Source: Bin5 sp965200615 (GTDB lineage: Bacteria; Chloroflexota; Anaerolineae; Caldilineales; Caldilineaceae). Taken from it: a DNA stretch of 64,000 nt. The stretch covers positions 3,224,001-3,288,000 of the forward strand of contig OZ241377.1 in NCBI GenBank assembly GCA_965200615.1, given 5' to 3'. Below are positions 35,153-44,697 of the stretch, piece after piece (position 1 is the stretch's first letter; every line of letters begins with the position of its first letter). Made by a program: the position numbers and the translations under genes. The notes under the pieces were generated by a model. The model ran no database searches. It saw only the letters and a list, made by a program, of their open reading frames with translations, and was not told where the DNA came from.

Positions 35153-35941
35153 TTGTTCTCAGTTCCCAGACGTAAGCCCACCACTGCTGAAGATCCCTCC
35201 CGCAACCAGGGCAGTCCCGACAATCTGCCGTCCGCGAGCTTGGGTTGGGCAGGAAGAATTCGCTTCTCACACTTTGCCGCGCGCTTTACTCAACGTCCAG
35301 GATACCTCGCGGTCTTAATCCTGCTCCTTATCGTGCTCGTCATCTCATCCTGCACTGCTCCCACCGGAGCAACCGAAGATTCTCAGGAAGTTGAAGAGGG
35401 CGCCGCGGCGGCCCTCGAGCCGGCCGACCGTGATGGAATGTACGACGACAGCCCGGAAATGACCATCGATCCGAATGTCGAGTATCACGCCGTCTTCAAG
35501 ACCGAGAAAGGTGATATGCGCGTAAAGCTGTTTGCCGAAGAAGCGCCGGTTACGGTCAATAACTTCGTCTTTCTGGCCCGCGACGGTTTCTATAACAACA
35601 CGCATTTTCACAGAGTACTGGAAAACTTTATGGCCCAGGGCGGAGACCCAACCAATAGCGGCGCTGGGGGCCCCGGCTATCAATTCCAGGATGAGATCGT
35701 TGCCAGCCTCCAGTTCGATCGCGCCGGCCTCCTGGCTATGGCAAACGCAGGGCCAAATACCAACGGCAGCCAGTTCTTCATTACCTTCGCTGAAACGCCC
35801 TGGCTTAACGGCAACCACACGATCTTCGGCGAGGTGGTCGATGGAATGGACGTGTTGTTCTCGCTCTCACTGCGGGAGCCGAGGGCAGCCAACTCTCCCG
35901 GTGATCTTCTGAAAACAGTCGAAATTGAGGAAGGTGAATAA
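35153..35941 (+). CDS. lipoprotein or membrane-anchored cyclophilin peptidyl-prolyl isomerase
   Basis: Catalyses proline isomerisation in extracytoplasmic proteins. The C-terminal 170 residues form a compact cyclophilin (GFYNNTHFHRVLENFMAQGG, NGSQFFITF, NGNHTIFGEVVDGMDV). A hydrophobic segment near residues 52-66 ends in SSCTAP, a lipobox-like Cys after an unusually long 50-residue cytoplasmic leader. The start is TTG with a strong GGAG site six bases upstream; no ATG precedes the anchor in a better context. Alternatively the anchor is an ordinary signal-anchor helix. Confidence 0.87.
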   Translation: MFSVPRRKPTTAEDPSRNQGSPDNLPSASLGWAGRIRFSHFAARFTQRPGYLAVLILLLIVLVISSCTAPTGATEDSQEVEEGAAAALEPADRDGMYDDSPEMTIDPNVEYHAVFKTEKGDMRVKLFAEEAPVTVNNFVFLARDGFYNNTHFHRVLENFMAQGGDPTNSGAGGPGYQFQDEIVASLQFDRAGLLAMANAGPNTNGSQFFITFAETPWLNGNHTIFGEVVDGMDVLFSLSLREPRAANSPGDLLKTVEIEEGE

Positions 35942-36037
35942 CTTCAGACTCTATCACCTGCATCCCGTTCCCGGCGCCCTGGATTCTCGCGCTCATTTCG
36001 CTGGTCAGAGCATGCAGAACGCCAACTTGAGAAAGAC

Positions 36038-36700
36038 ATGAACACTGTCGGCGATACTGAACAAATTCAAAACGAGACTCTGCCGGCGGCGGGCAGCGAC
36101 CGTCTGACAATTCTTGAAGAAGCCGGGGCAGAAGGCCTGGATTCCGCCAGACCCAATCCATGGTTGACGGCTCTTCAGATCATCGGAATCCTTGCAGTCG
36201 TTGTTGGCGCATTCTGGTTGGGCACGCAGAGAGAACTGGTGCAGCGGTTCAGCCAGTGGGGGTACTTTAGCAGCTTTCTGATCAGCCTGATCGGAAGTGC
36301 GACCGTTATCCTGCCCGCGCCCGGGCTTGCCCTGATACTGGCCCTCGGCGCACACTTGAACCCCGTTCTCCTCGGGATCGTTGCCGGCTTCGGCAGCGGC
36401 CTGGGAGAACTGTCAGGCTACCTCGCAGGCAAAGCCGGCCGCAATCTCGTCAGTGGTGAGGGGAGGTTCAACTCCTTTCTCCACCACATGACCACTCGCT
36501 TTACTACGCCCGCTCTCTTTATTCTTGCTATCCTTCCCTTGCCGATCTTCGATTTTGCAGGCATTCTCGCCGGCGCCCTGCGGATGCCCGTTTTGCGCTT
36601 CCTCGCCGTGGTCATCAGCGGTAAAATCATTAAGCACGCACTGGCCGCCTACCTCGGTGCAGAGTTTTTTGAGATGGTACTCACCAGGTACGGCTTCTGA
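36038..36700 (+). CDS. VTT-domain (SNARE-associated/DedA-like) membrane protein
   Basis: A 220-residue integral membrane protein. The VTT-domain features are visible: PAPGLALILALGAHLNPVLL near 108-127, GSGLGELSGYLAGKAGR near residues 133-149, and FILAILPLPIFDFAGILAGA near 172-191 with prolines in re-entrant loops. Proteins of this family move or flip lipids, including undecaprenyl phosphate carriers in some bacteria. It has a hydrophilic N-terminal part of about 40 residues. Neighbours in this run concern the cell surface, compatible with a lipid-carrier role. Confidence 0.83.
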   Translation: MNTVGDTEQIQNETLPAAGSDRLTILEEAGAEGLDSARPNPWLTALQIIGILAVVVGAFWLGTQRELVQRFSQWGYFSSFLISLIGSATVILPAPGLALILALGAHLNPVLLGIVAGFGSGLGELSGYLAGKAGRNLVSGEGRFNSFLHHMTTRFTTPALFILAILPLPIFDFAGILAGALRMPVLRFLAVVISGKIIKHALAAYLGAEFFEMVLTRYGF

Positions 36701-36809
36701 TGCCAGCGCCCCCGCCAGTCTGATGGCGGCCCGCCTCAGCGCAGCGCCCGGTTTCTGCGAAACAGTTCACTTCACTCGTGCGGGGCTGTTCCTATAGGAG
36801 CACAGAACC

Positions 36810-39800
36810 ATGTTCCAACGTTTTCTCCTGACGTTTCTGCCGATTCTGATCGCTCTTGCGCCTCTTGGATGTAACGCAAACAGGTCAGACGGTCTGGCTC
36901 CAGGTGGCACAGGTATGTCCATCGTACATGATGAGGGCCCGACAGGCGGCTTCTTCGAGGACGACTTTTTTGACGACTTCGGACAGGACTTCGACGAATC
37001 GGGCGCCCCGCCGTTTTCACTTGGCGAAGGCCAGCCCGATTGGGACGCAGACCAGGCCCGCCCCCCTCTTGCCGAAACGACGCCTCTTTCTCAGCAGCAG
37101 ATTCAGGCGCTGTTGACCCGTCTGCCTCCTCTTCGCCAGGAAGAAGGGGACGTCGCCCAGGTGCGCCTCCCGGACCAGAGCCTGCCGCCCCCGCGCCCCG
37201 GTCAGGAAGTCGAGCTGCCTTTCCCGCCGCCTCAACCCGAGCCACCGCTCGACGTTCAGGAGGACGCGCCCCTGGCCGTCCTTCGTTTTTCGCCGGAAGG
37301 GGCTGTCCCGCTCGCCCCGCAGCTGAGTGTAACATTCAGTCAACCCATGGTTTCACTCACCAGTCACCAGGAGCTGGCCGCGGAGGACATACCGGTCGAC
37401 CTTGAGCCTGCTGTAACCGGCCGTTGGCGCTGGGTGGGAACGAAAACGCTCCTGTTTGAAGCTGGCGCAGACGGGAGCGCCAGAATGCCGATGGCAACCG
37501 AGTACGCGGCCCGGATCGCCGCCGGTACGGAGTCTGCTTCCGGAACGAATCTGGCAGAACCGGTCAGCTGGACTTTCCGAACCCCGGCGCCGACTCTGCA
37601 ATCCGCCTATCCGGTCGGCGGTCCCTTTGGGAGGGAGCCGGTCTTCTTCGCGTCTTTCGACCAGAGCATCGATCCTGCCGCAGTTCTCGAGCATACGCGC
37701 CTGACGGCCCAAGGCCGCCAGTACTCTGTGCGCCGAGCCAGCGATGACGAAGTTGCCGAGGATTCGCGGGTCCAGCGCCTGATAGCGAGGTCGGCCGACA
37801 ACAGGTGGTTGGCATTCGTCTCCGATGATCTGTTGCCCCCCGACACGACCGTAACGGTCACCTTCGCAGCCGGCACGCCGTCCGCGGAAGGACCTCTCGT
37901 TACAGCCCATCCCCAGAGCTACAGTTTCAGAACGCCCGGCAAGTTTGCGCTCCGGCAGCGCGAGTGCGCGTGGGGAGGAAACGCCCAGTGCCCCCCCAAT
38001 AGCCCCCTGTCCCTGCGATTCAGCAATCCCATCGACACCGAGTCGTTTGACCCCTCCCTCATCACTATCGAGCCGAAACTCGACTACGTCTCGTATGAAG
38101 TTTTCGGCGATTCAATCTGGATCGTTGGCAATACAAAGGCAAGGACAACCTACGACGTAACCGTCGCCCCGAGCCTGACCGACCGTTTCGGTCAGACTCT
38201 GGGCGAGAAAGCGCAGTCCCAGTTCAGGATTGGGCCGATGGAGGCTTTTCTTGCCGCCGGGAGCAGGGGCCCGATTACCATCCTTGACCCCTACGGCAAG
38301 CCATCCTATCCCGTCTACTCGGTAAATGTCTATGCAATCAACGCGCGGGTCTATCGCGTCTCTCCGGAGCAGTACACCGAATACCAGCAGTGGCGCAACG
38401 ACCTCTGGCGCGATGACGAGGCAGAGCCGCCCGGCGAACTGGTCATGGAGCGCAAGCTGGAGATCAGCCGTCAATTCGACACCGTGGTTGAAACTGAAAT
38501 CGATCTGACCCCCGCGCTCGACCGCGGCGCAGGCCACCTGATCCTGTACATAGAACCGGAGGGCGGTCTGCTCTCAAATCTCCTCAACCGACAGCTGCAG
38601 GAGATGAGGATCATTAGTTGGGTTCAGGTGACCGAGATCGGTCTGGATGCCTTTGTCGACGTCGACGAGATGCTTGTGTGGGCCAACAGTCTGGTTGACG
38701 GTAGGCCCCTGGCCGGAGTCGAGGTCACTCTGTGGCCGCAGGACGTGCAGGGAATGACCGGCGAGGCAGGCTCAGTTCGGTTGCGCCTGCCTCCCCGCAG
38801 TTCCCAACTGCTCATCGCCCGCCGCGGCGATGACGTGACCTTCCTGCCGGAAAACCGATACGAATACTACCGAACCGAAACCGATTGGAACGGATGGCAG
38901 AAGCGCGCCGAGCGCGCCAACGTTCGCTACTTGGTCTACGACGACCGCAAAATGTACCGTCCCGGCGAAACCGTCAGCGTCAAAGGCTGGATGCGTCAAA
39001 TTGAGCGCGGCCCGGAGGGCGACGTAAGCCTGTTGCCGGAAGGCGCGGCCTCCACGCTCAAGTATACGGTGCGCGATTCGTCGAACAACCTGCTCCACTC
39101 GGACAGCGTAAGTATCAACGCCCTGGGCGGATTCCACTTTCAGTTTGACCTGCCGGAAAACGTCAACCTGGGCTACGCTTGGATTGAGCTCCACCCGACC
39201 TCTGATGACGATTACGAAGCGCGCTACGAGCATCTCTTCCAGATACAGGAGTTCCGCCGGCCCGAATTTGAGGTCAGCGCCACCGTCAGTGAAGGACCCC
39301 ACGTCGCCGGTGGCCATGCCTTGGCGACCGTAAGCGCCAGCTACTTTGCCGGCGGTCCGCTTCCCGGCGCAGAGGCCCGTTGGGACGTCGAGGCATCAGA
39401 AGGGTCCTATGATCCTCCCAACTGGCCCGGCTTTGTCTTTGGAAAATGGTCCCCGTGGTGGGGTTACCATGGTGAATCCGGCTACCTCGGACGCGCATCC
39501 TTCAGTTCCCGCACCGACGCGGCTGGCCAGCACAATCTACGCATTGACTTTCTCACCGCCGCCGGCGACGGATCCGGACCGGCCGGCGCAGAGAAAGTAA
39601 GACCCTTCCCTGCCCACATTGACGCTACCGCCACGGTCATGGACGTGAATCGGCAAGCGTGGAGCAGCCGGGCCGGTTTCCTGCTCCATCCGGCCGACCG
39701 CTACATCGGCCTCCGCACTGCGCGCTACTTCGTCGAACGGGGCGAGCCCCTGTCGGTCGACGTGGTCGTCACCGACATCGACGGCAGTGCGATCGAAGGG

Positions 39801-42800
39801 CATCGCGCATTTGTGAAGGCCGCGCTAATGGATTGGGAATACCGCGACGGCGAATGGCAGGAGACCGAGAAGGAGACGCAGGAATGTTCGGTCGAGACAA
39901 CGGCCGCCTCGCGGCCGGACGGCCCCGACCAGGGCTTCGCCTCCTGCTCCTTTGAGACGGCAGTCGGTGGGGCGTACCGGATCACCGCCACTGTTGTCGA
40001 CGAAGCCGGCCGCCGTAACCGGACCGAAATGACCCGCTGGGTGACCGGCGGTCAGCGCCCTCCCCGCGGCAACCTGGAACGGGAGGAGCTGCAGCTCATT
40101 CCGGACAGCGAAGACTATGCTCCGGGTGACATGGCCGAAATTCTGGTCCAGGCGCCTTTCCACCCCGCGGAGGGCCTCCTGACACTGCGGCGTGACGGCC
40201 TTGTGTTCAGCGAACGGTTTACTATGGAAGGACCCACCTACACGCTGCAAGTGCCAATCGAAGAGAACCATATCCCCAACATCCACGTACAGGTGGATCT
40301 CGTCGGCGCAGGCGAGCGCGTTGATGACGCAGGCAACGCGCTCCCGGGTCTGCCTCGCCGCCCCGCCTACGCACGCGGACGGCTGAACCTGTCGATTCCA
40401 GCACTGAGCCGAACATTGCATGTAGACGCGAAACCGAGGGCGGCTCGACTGGAGCCTGGCGCAGAAACAACGATCGACGTGACCGTTACGAAAGCGGACG
40501 GCGCGCCTGTGGACGGCGCCGAATTCGCCGTCGTTGTCGTCGACGAGGCGATACTCGCCTTGACCGGCTATCAGCTGATCGACCCCATCAACGTATTCTA
40601 TGGCCACCGCGGTCGCGGCGTTAGCGATCATTACAACCGCGACGATCTCCTGCTTGCCAGCCACCAATCGCTGCAAGGCGCAACGCCGCTGCCGACCAGG
40701 ACCCCCCAACCCCCGCCGGCGTTGCAGCAGTCAAGGTCCATGGGGTTGGTGGCTGCAGCCCCCGACGCTATGGCGGAAATGGCCATGGCCGATGAATCGG
40801 CCGAAGAAGAAGGTCCCGCAGATGGCGGCGAGCCATCGATTCGGGCCCGGCTGAACTTTGAGCCCTTAGCCCTTTTCGCGCCCGAAGCGCGTACCGGCCG
40901 GGACGGCCAGGCCACTGTATCGGTCAAACTGCCTGATAACCTGACCCGCTACCGCGTGATGGTTGTAGCAGTCGCCGAGGGCCGTTTCTTCGGCGCCGGG
41001 GAATCCAGCCTGATTGCGCGCCTGCCGCTCATGGTTCGTCCCTCCGCCCCGCGTTTCCTGAATTTCGGCGACAGCTTCGAGCTGCCGGTCGTCCTCCAGA
41101 ACCAGACCGACGAAGCAACAGAGGTACATGCAATCGTTCGCGCCGTGAACGCCAACATCATCGGAGAGAGCGGAGTGGAAGGCGTGGCCGGCTACGCAGT
41201 GACCGTCCCTGCCAACGACCGCGTGGAAGTGCGCTTTCCCACAACCACGGCCAGCGCAGGCAGTTCCCGCTTCCAGTTCGGCGCGATCGACGCCAATCGA
41301 CCGGCCGTCGCTGACGCGGCCGAACTCTATCTGCCGGTGTTCACGCCTGCGACCACCGAGGCCTTCGCCGTTTACGGCGAGATCGACGAGGACGGCGCAG
41401 TCATGCAACCCATCCGGCCTCCTGACGGCACAATTCCTGAATATGGCGGCCTGGAGGTCACACTCTCCTCCACCGCTCTGCAAACGCTGACGGACGCCTT
41501 CATCTACCTGGTGAGTTACCCGTTCGACTCCTCCGCGCAGATAGCTTCCCGCATCCTTGCTGTGGCCGCGCTGCGGGATGTGCTGGCGGCTTTCGACGCC
41601 GAAGGACTGCCTGCTTCGGATGAGATCGAGATGACCATGGAACGGGATCTGCAAACACTCGAAGCTCTGCAAGACCACGGGGGCGGCTTCCCCATCTGGC
41701 GGCGAGGTGGTGAAATCTGGCCCTACCACAGCGTGCACGCGGCGCACGCACTCGCGCGCGCCCGTCTGAAAGGGTACCCCGTGCCCAACCACATGATCAG
41801 CCGTTCGCTCGATTATCTCCGCGATATCGAGCGGCAGTTCCCCTCCTGGTACACTGTCGAGGCCCGCCGCGGGCTTTCCTCCTACGCCCTCTATGTTCGC
41901 AAACTGCTCAACGACGACGATCCTGCCAAGGCGCGGTCACTGGTAAGTGAGGCGGGACTGGGAAACCTCTCCGTGGAAAGCATCGGCTGGCTCCTCTTCG
42001 TCTTGACCGATGACGCGGCATCGCACGCGACGGTTTCCGAAATGCGGCGTTTCATCGCGAACAGGGTGACCGAGACAGCAGGCGCGGCAACGATAGCGAC
42101 CGGCTATACCGACGGCGACTACCTGTTGCTCCATTCCAGCCGCCGCGCCGACGCGGTCCTGTTGGAAGCCCTTGTCCTGGATCAGCCGGAAAGCGATCTG
42201 ATAACCAAGCTCGTGCGCGGCCTGCTGGGCCATCGCACCGCCGGTCGCTGGAGCAACACCCAGGAAAACGTATGGGTCCTGCTGGCGATGGACCGCTACT
42301 TCCAGCGGTTCGAATCCCAAACGCCCGACTTTGTCGCCAGAATCTGGTTGGGGGAGCGGTTCGCGGCGACCCGCGCCTTCCAGGGCCGTTCGACCGATAA
42401 CGTGGGCCTTGATCTGCCCATGCAATTCCTGCATGAGAGCGCGTCAAATGCAGAGGGGGACCTGCCCCTGTTGGTCCAGAAGGAGGGCCGGGGGCGGCTC
42501 TACTACCGGTTGGGGCTCCGATACGCTCCCATCGACCTCAGCCTGGGTCCGGTGGACCATGGCTTCACCGTCGAACGTATCTACGAGGCCGTGGACGACC
42601 CCGCCGATGTACACCGCGATGAAGATGGCGTCTGGCACATCAGGGCCGGCGCTCGTGTGCGGGTCAGGCTGACAATGGCGGCTCCCTCCCGCCGCGTCCA
42701 CGTTGCCTTGGTCGATCCTCTGCCAGCCGGTCTCGAAATACTTAACCCGGATCTGGCCGTGACCGCCGATCCACCGTCGGATCCGAACAGATCCCGTGCC

Positions 42801-43031
42801 AGGCGCTGGTGGTGGGGCAGCTGGTATCAGCATCAGAACCTGCGCGATGAACGGGCCGAGGCCTTCACGTCATATCTGTGGGCCGGCGTTTACGAATACA
42901 GCTACCTCGCCCGCGCAACCACCCCCGGAGACTTCGTTGCGCCCCCCGCCAAGGCAGAGGAAATGTACGCCCCCGAAACCTTCGGCCGGACGGGAACCGA
43001 TTGGATTGTCGTAGAGGTCAGCGAAGAATAG
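36810..43031 (+). CDS. bacterial alpha-2-macroglobulin lipoprotein lacking the thioester
   Basis: A 2073-residue extracytoplasmic protein that probably traps proteases. The signal peptide ends in the lipobox LAPLGC (about residues 16-21), so it is likely lipid-anchored. A disordered acidic/proline-rich stretch is followed by Ig-like MG domains from about residue 150 (LRFSPEGAVPLAPQLSVTFS), including RPGETVSVKGWMR, ending in the alpha-alpha barrel thioester domain from about 1560. At the place where thioester-bearing homologues have YPYGCLEQ, the sequence is SYPFDSSAQIASR, so the Cys-Glu-Gln thioester is gone. A bait-like Pro/Met/Ala-rich insert lies near 1290-1340. ATG has AGGAG nine bases upstream. 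No pbpC gene adjoins, unlike the E. coli YfhM pair. Confidence 0.9.
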   Translation: MFQRFLLTFLPILIALAPLGCNANRSDGLAPGGTGMSIVHDEGPTGGFFEDDFFDDFGQDFDESGAPPFSLGEGQPDWDADQARPPLAETTPLSQQQIQALLTRLPPLRQEEGDVAQVRLPDQSLPPPRPGQEVELPFPPPQPEPPLDVQEDAPLAVLRFSPEGAVPLAPQLSVTFSQPMVSLTSHQELAAEDIPVDLEPAVTGRWRWVGTKTLLFEAGADGSARMPMATEYAARIAAGTESASGTNLAEPVSWTFRTPAPTLQSAYPVGGPFGREPVFFASFDQSIDPAAVLEHTRLTAQGRQYSVRRASDDEVAEDSRVQRLIARSADNRWLAFVSDDLLPPDTTVTVTFAAGTPSAEGPLVTAHPQSYSFRTPGKFALRQRECAWGGNAQCPPNSPLSLRFSNPIDTESFDPSLITIEPKLDYVSYEVFGDSIWIVGNTKARTTYDVTVAPSLTDRFGQTLGEKAQSQFRIGPMEAFLAAGSRGPITILDPYGKPSYPVYSVNVYAINARVYRVSPEQYTEYQQWRNDLWRDDEAEPPGELVMERKLEISRQFDTVVETEIDLTPALDRGAGHLILYIEPEGGLLSNLLNRQLQEMRIISWVQVTEIGLDAFVDVDEMLVWANSLVDGRPLAGVEVTLWPQDVQGMTGEAGSVRLRLPPRSSQLLIARRGDDVTFLPENRYEYYRTETDWNGWQKRAERANVRYLVYDDRKMYRPGETVSVKGWMRQIERGPEGDVSLLPEGAASTLKYTVRDSSNNLLHSDSVSINALGGFHFQFDLPENVNLGYAWIELHPTSDDDYEARYEHLFQIQEFRRPEFEVSATVSEGPHVAGGHALATVSASYFAGGPLPGAEARWDVEASEGSYDPPNWPGFVFGKWSPWWGYHGESGYLGRASFSSRTDAAGQHNLRIDFLTAAGDGSGPAGAEKVRPFPAHIDATATVMDVNRQAWSSRAGFLLHPADRYIGLRTARYFVERGEPLSVDVVVTDIDGSAIEGHRAFVKAALMDWEYRDGEWQETEKETQECSVETTAASRPDGPDQGFASCSFETAVGGAYRITATVVDEAGRRNRTEMTRWVTGGQRPPRGNLEREELQLIPDSEDYAPGDMAEILVQAPFHPAEGLLTLRRDGLVFSERFTMEGPTYTLQVPIEENHIPNIHVQVDLVGAGERVDDAGNALPGLPRRPAYARGRLNLSIPALSRTLHVDAKPRAARLEPGAETTIDVTVTKADGAPVDGAEFAVVVVDEAILALTGYQLIDPINVFYGHRGRGVSDHYNRDDLLLASHQSLQGATPLPTRTPQPPPALQQSRSMGLVAAAPDAMAEMAMADESAEEEGPADGGEPSIRARLNFEPLALFAPEARTGRDGQATVSVKLPDNLTRYRVMVVAVAEGRFFGAGESSLIARLPLMVRPSAPRFLNFGDSFELPVVLQNQTDEATEVHAIVRAVNANIIGESGVEGVAGYAVTVPANDRVEVRFPTTTASAGSSRFQFGAIDANRPAVADAAELYLPVFTPATTEAFAVYGEIDEDGAVMQPIRPPDGTIPEYGGLEVTLSSTALQTLTDAFIYLVSYPFDSSAQIASRILAVAALRDVLAAFDAEGLPASDEIEMTMERDLQTLEALQDHGGGFPIWRRGGEIWPYHSVHAAHALARARLKGYPVPNHMISRSLDYLRDIERQFPSWYTVEARRGLSSYALYVRKLLNDDDPAKARSLVSEAGLGNLSVESIGWLLFVLTDDAASHATVSEMRRFIANRVTETAGAATIATGYTDGDYLLLHSSRRADAVLLEALVLDQPESDLITKLVRGLLGHRTAGRWSNTQENVWVLLAMDRYFQRFESQTPDFVARIWLGERFAATRAFQGRSTDNVGLDLPMQFLHESASNAEGDLPLLVQKEGRGRLYYRLGLRYAPIDLSLGPVDHGFTVERIYEAVDDPADVHRDEDGVWHIRAGARVRVRLTMAAPSRRVHVALVDPLPAGLEILNPDLAVTADPPSDPNRSRARRWWWGSWYQHQNLRDERAEAFTSYLWAGVYEYSYLARATTPGDFVAPPAKAEEMYAPETFGRTGTDWIVVEVSEE

Positions 43032-43087
43032 AATGTGATTGGACCAACTCTTACTTCTGACTCAGCCTTTGTATGGAAAGGAGACAA

Positions 43088-43795
43088 ATGGCTCGCAGAA
43101 GGGCAACAAGGGGAAACTGTCAGTTCTGTGGCAAGGAATACACTCGCTGGGGAATGACTCGTCATCTGCAAACGTGTGCCGCGCGTGCAAGCGCAATCGA
43201 ATCTGATGCCGCGGGGCCGGGACAACAGCAAAAGATATTTCACCTGCTGATTGAGGATGTTTGGACCTCCGACTACTGGCTGCACCTGGAAATTGCAGGG
43301 CAGGCCACGCTGGACCAGTTGGATCAATATCTGCGGGTCATCTGGTTGGAGTGTTGCGGCCACTTGAGCCACTTTCTAATCAACGGAATCTACTATGATA
43401 GAGAGATTGAAATCGAGTGGGCAATCGGCGAGACTGAATCGATGTCCACACAGATCGCCGATGCATTTGATGAGGAAACAGAGGCAGAATACCAGTATGA
43501 CTTCGGTACCACAACCGAGCTGTTGATTTCCGTACTTGCCGTGCGCTCAGGCAACTGGACGGGCAAACCCATTCGAATGTTAGCGCGCAACAATACGCCC
43601 ACAATGAAATGTATGGTCTGCCGCAAACAGGCCGACTGGATTTGCGCCGGATGTCTATGGGAAGGCAACAACTGCTTCTTGTGCGATCGGCACGTGAACG
43701 AGCATCTGCACGAAGATGCGATGATCCTGCTTGCCGTAAATTCACCGCGAATCGGCATGTGCGCCTACGAGGGCCCGGCAGAGCCTCCCTACTAG
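43088..43795 (+). CDS. zinc-binding protein with a pRiA4b/IS1096-passenger-like domain
   Basis: I recognise this only partly. The N-terminus has a C2H2-like finger (CQFCGKEYTRWGMTRHLQTC, residues about 11-30). The middle resembles the IS1096 TnpR-passenger/plasmid pRiA4b ORF-3 family (hydrophobic WLHLEIAGQATLDQLDQYLR, FLINGIYYD, YQYDFGTTTELLISVL). The C-terminal 50 residues carry a second Cys/His cluster (CMVCRKQADWICAGC, CFLCDRHVNEH). It is a small, probably DNA- or RNA-binding protein. ATG 43088 follows AAGGAGACAA directly and is preferred to an ATG 15 bases earlier. It ends 4 bases inside the convergent nucleotidyltransferase gene. Confidence 0.6.
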   Translation: MARRRATRGNCQFCGKEYTRWGMTRHLQTCAARASAIESDAAGPGQQQKIFHLLIEDVWTSDYWLHLEIAGQATLDQLDQYLRVIWLECCGHLSHFLINGIYYDREIEIEWAIGETESMSTQIADAFDEETEAEYQYDFGTTTELLISVLAVRSGNWTGKPIRMLARNNTPTMKCMVCRKQADWICAGCLWEGNNCFLCDRHVNEHLHEDAMILLAVNSPRIGMCAYEGPAEPPY

Positions 43796-44634
43796 CCATC
43801 TGGTCGCAACAACTGTTTCCGAATCTCCAGCCAGATTTCGGTCAGGTCCAGTCTGTCGATCCAGTGCGTAAGGTAGTCGTGTTCCAAGCTGTCATCTCCC
43901 ACCGTGGCGATGATACTGCCAATGTCGCGGACATGTTTGGGCTGGCTGCTCAGTCTGTAGTATTGCAGCTTATAGAGGATTAGGTCCTCGGGTGAATGCA
44001 CATATGCCTCGCCGATACCAGGGCCGAAGTCGACAAGCAGGCGACGCTGCAGAGCGCTTGCCCGCAGAGCATCGTCGGGCCGCAGCAGGAAGATTTCCAA
44101 TTTGTACCCTGTAGGCAGGTGCACGGCGTTGATTGGCAAGTCCCCCGGCGAAATGTAAAGATCAAGTATGACTTCAACAGGCGCCAGCATTCCCCTATCC
44201 TTCAACGCCTCGGAAAGCTGGGCCATCTGCTCGAGTGGCAGATCGACGACGACATCGAAGTCGCGAGTGGTTCGGGCCTCTCCCCATCCCCATACGGCAA
44301 CCGCTCCTCCTACCAAGTACTTTACACGCGTCTCTTCCAGCGCATCAAGAACCTCGCGAACGAAGCTACCGAATTCCTGTTGAGTGTCTTCTGCCACTGC
44401 CTCTTTCCCGTTCACAACCGCTTTTCGCGCGAGCCCGAGCGACATTCCCTCTGTCAGTTCAGGACGGCGCGCCCGTATTCGATAGGACGTGACTTGCTCG
44501 GCGATTCGAATCATCGAGAGTCCTTGCTGCGTCCGTTGCGCCGTCGTCAACTTCCGGGTAACCGAGATCTGTGCCGGATCGACATCCCTCAGCGCGCCCG
44601 CGATCTCCCGCTCTTGTCTGTCGGTGAGAGCCAT
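43792..44634 (-). CDS. nucleotidyltransferase (AbiEii/MNT-like) fused to its usual small partner
   Basis: Residues about 105-280 form a nucleotidyltransferase domain: YLVGGAVAVWGWGEARTTRD then FDVVVDL has the GG-x-A, R-x-T and D-x-D features of the AbiEii/MNT superfamily, which attaches nucleotides to RNA or protein, often in toxin-antitoxin or phage-defence systems. Residues about 20-85 (QRTQQGLSMIRIAEQVTSYR, IRARRPELTEG) look like the separate short protein that usually precedes such genes in Chloroflexota and cyanobacteria. Here both are in one frame. The partner comparison is from memory. No second small gene adjoins. Confidence 0.65.
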   Translation of the reverse strand: MALTDRQEREIAGALRDVDPAQISVTRKLTTAQRTQQGLSMIRIAEQVTSYRIRARRPELTEGMSLGLARKAVVNGKEAVAEDTQQEFGSFVREVLDALEETRVKYLVGGAVAVWGWGEARTTRDFDVVVDLPLEQMAQLSEALKDRGMLAPVEVILDLYISPGDLPINAVHLPTGYKLEIFLLRPDDALRASALQRRLLVDFGPGIGEAYVHSPEDLILYKLQYYRLSSQPKHVRDIGSIIATVGDDSLEHDYLTHWIDRLDLTEIWLEIRKQLLRPDG

Positions 44635-44697
44635 TGCGAAATCCCCTTCTCGCGTCTCACAACGTCGAAAGCGAAGCTGACTTGGCCGGATACAGAT

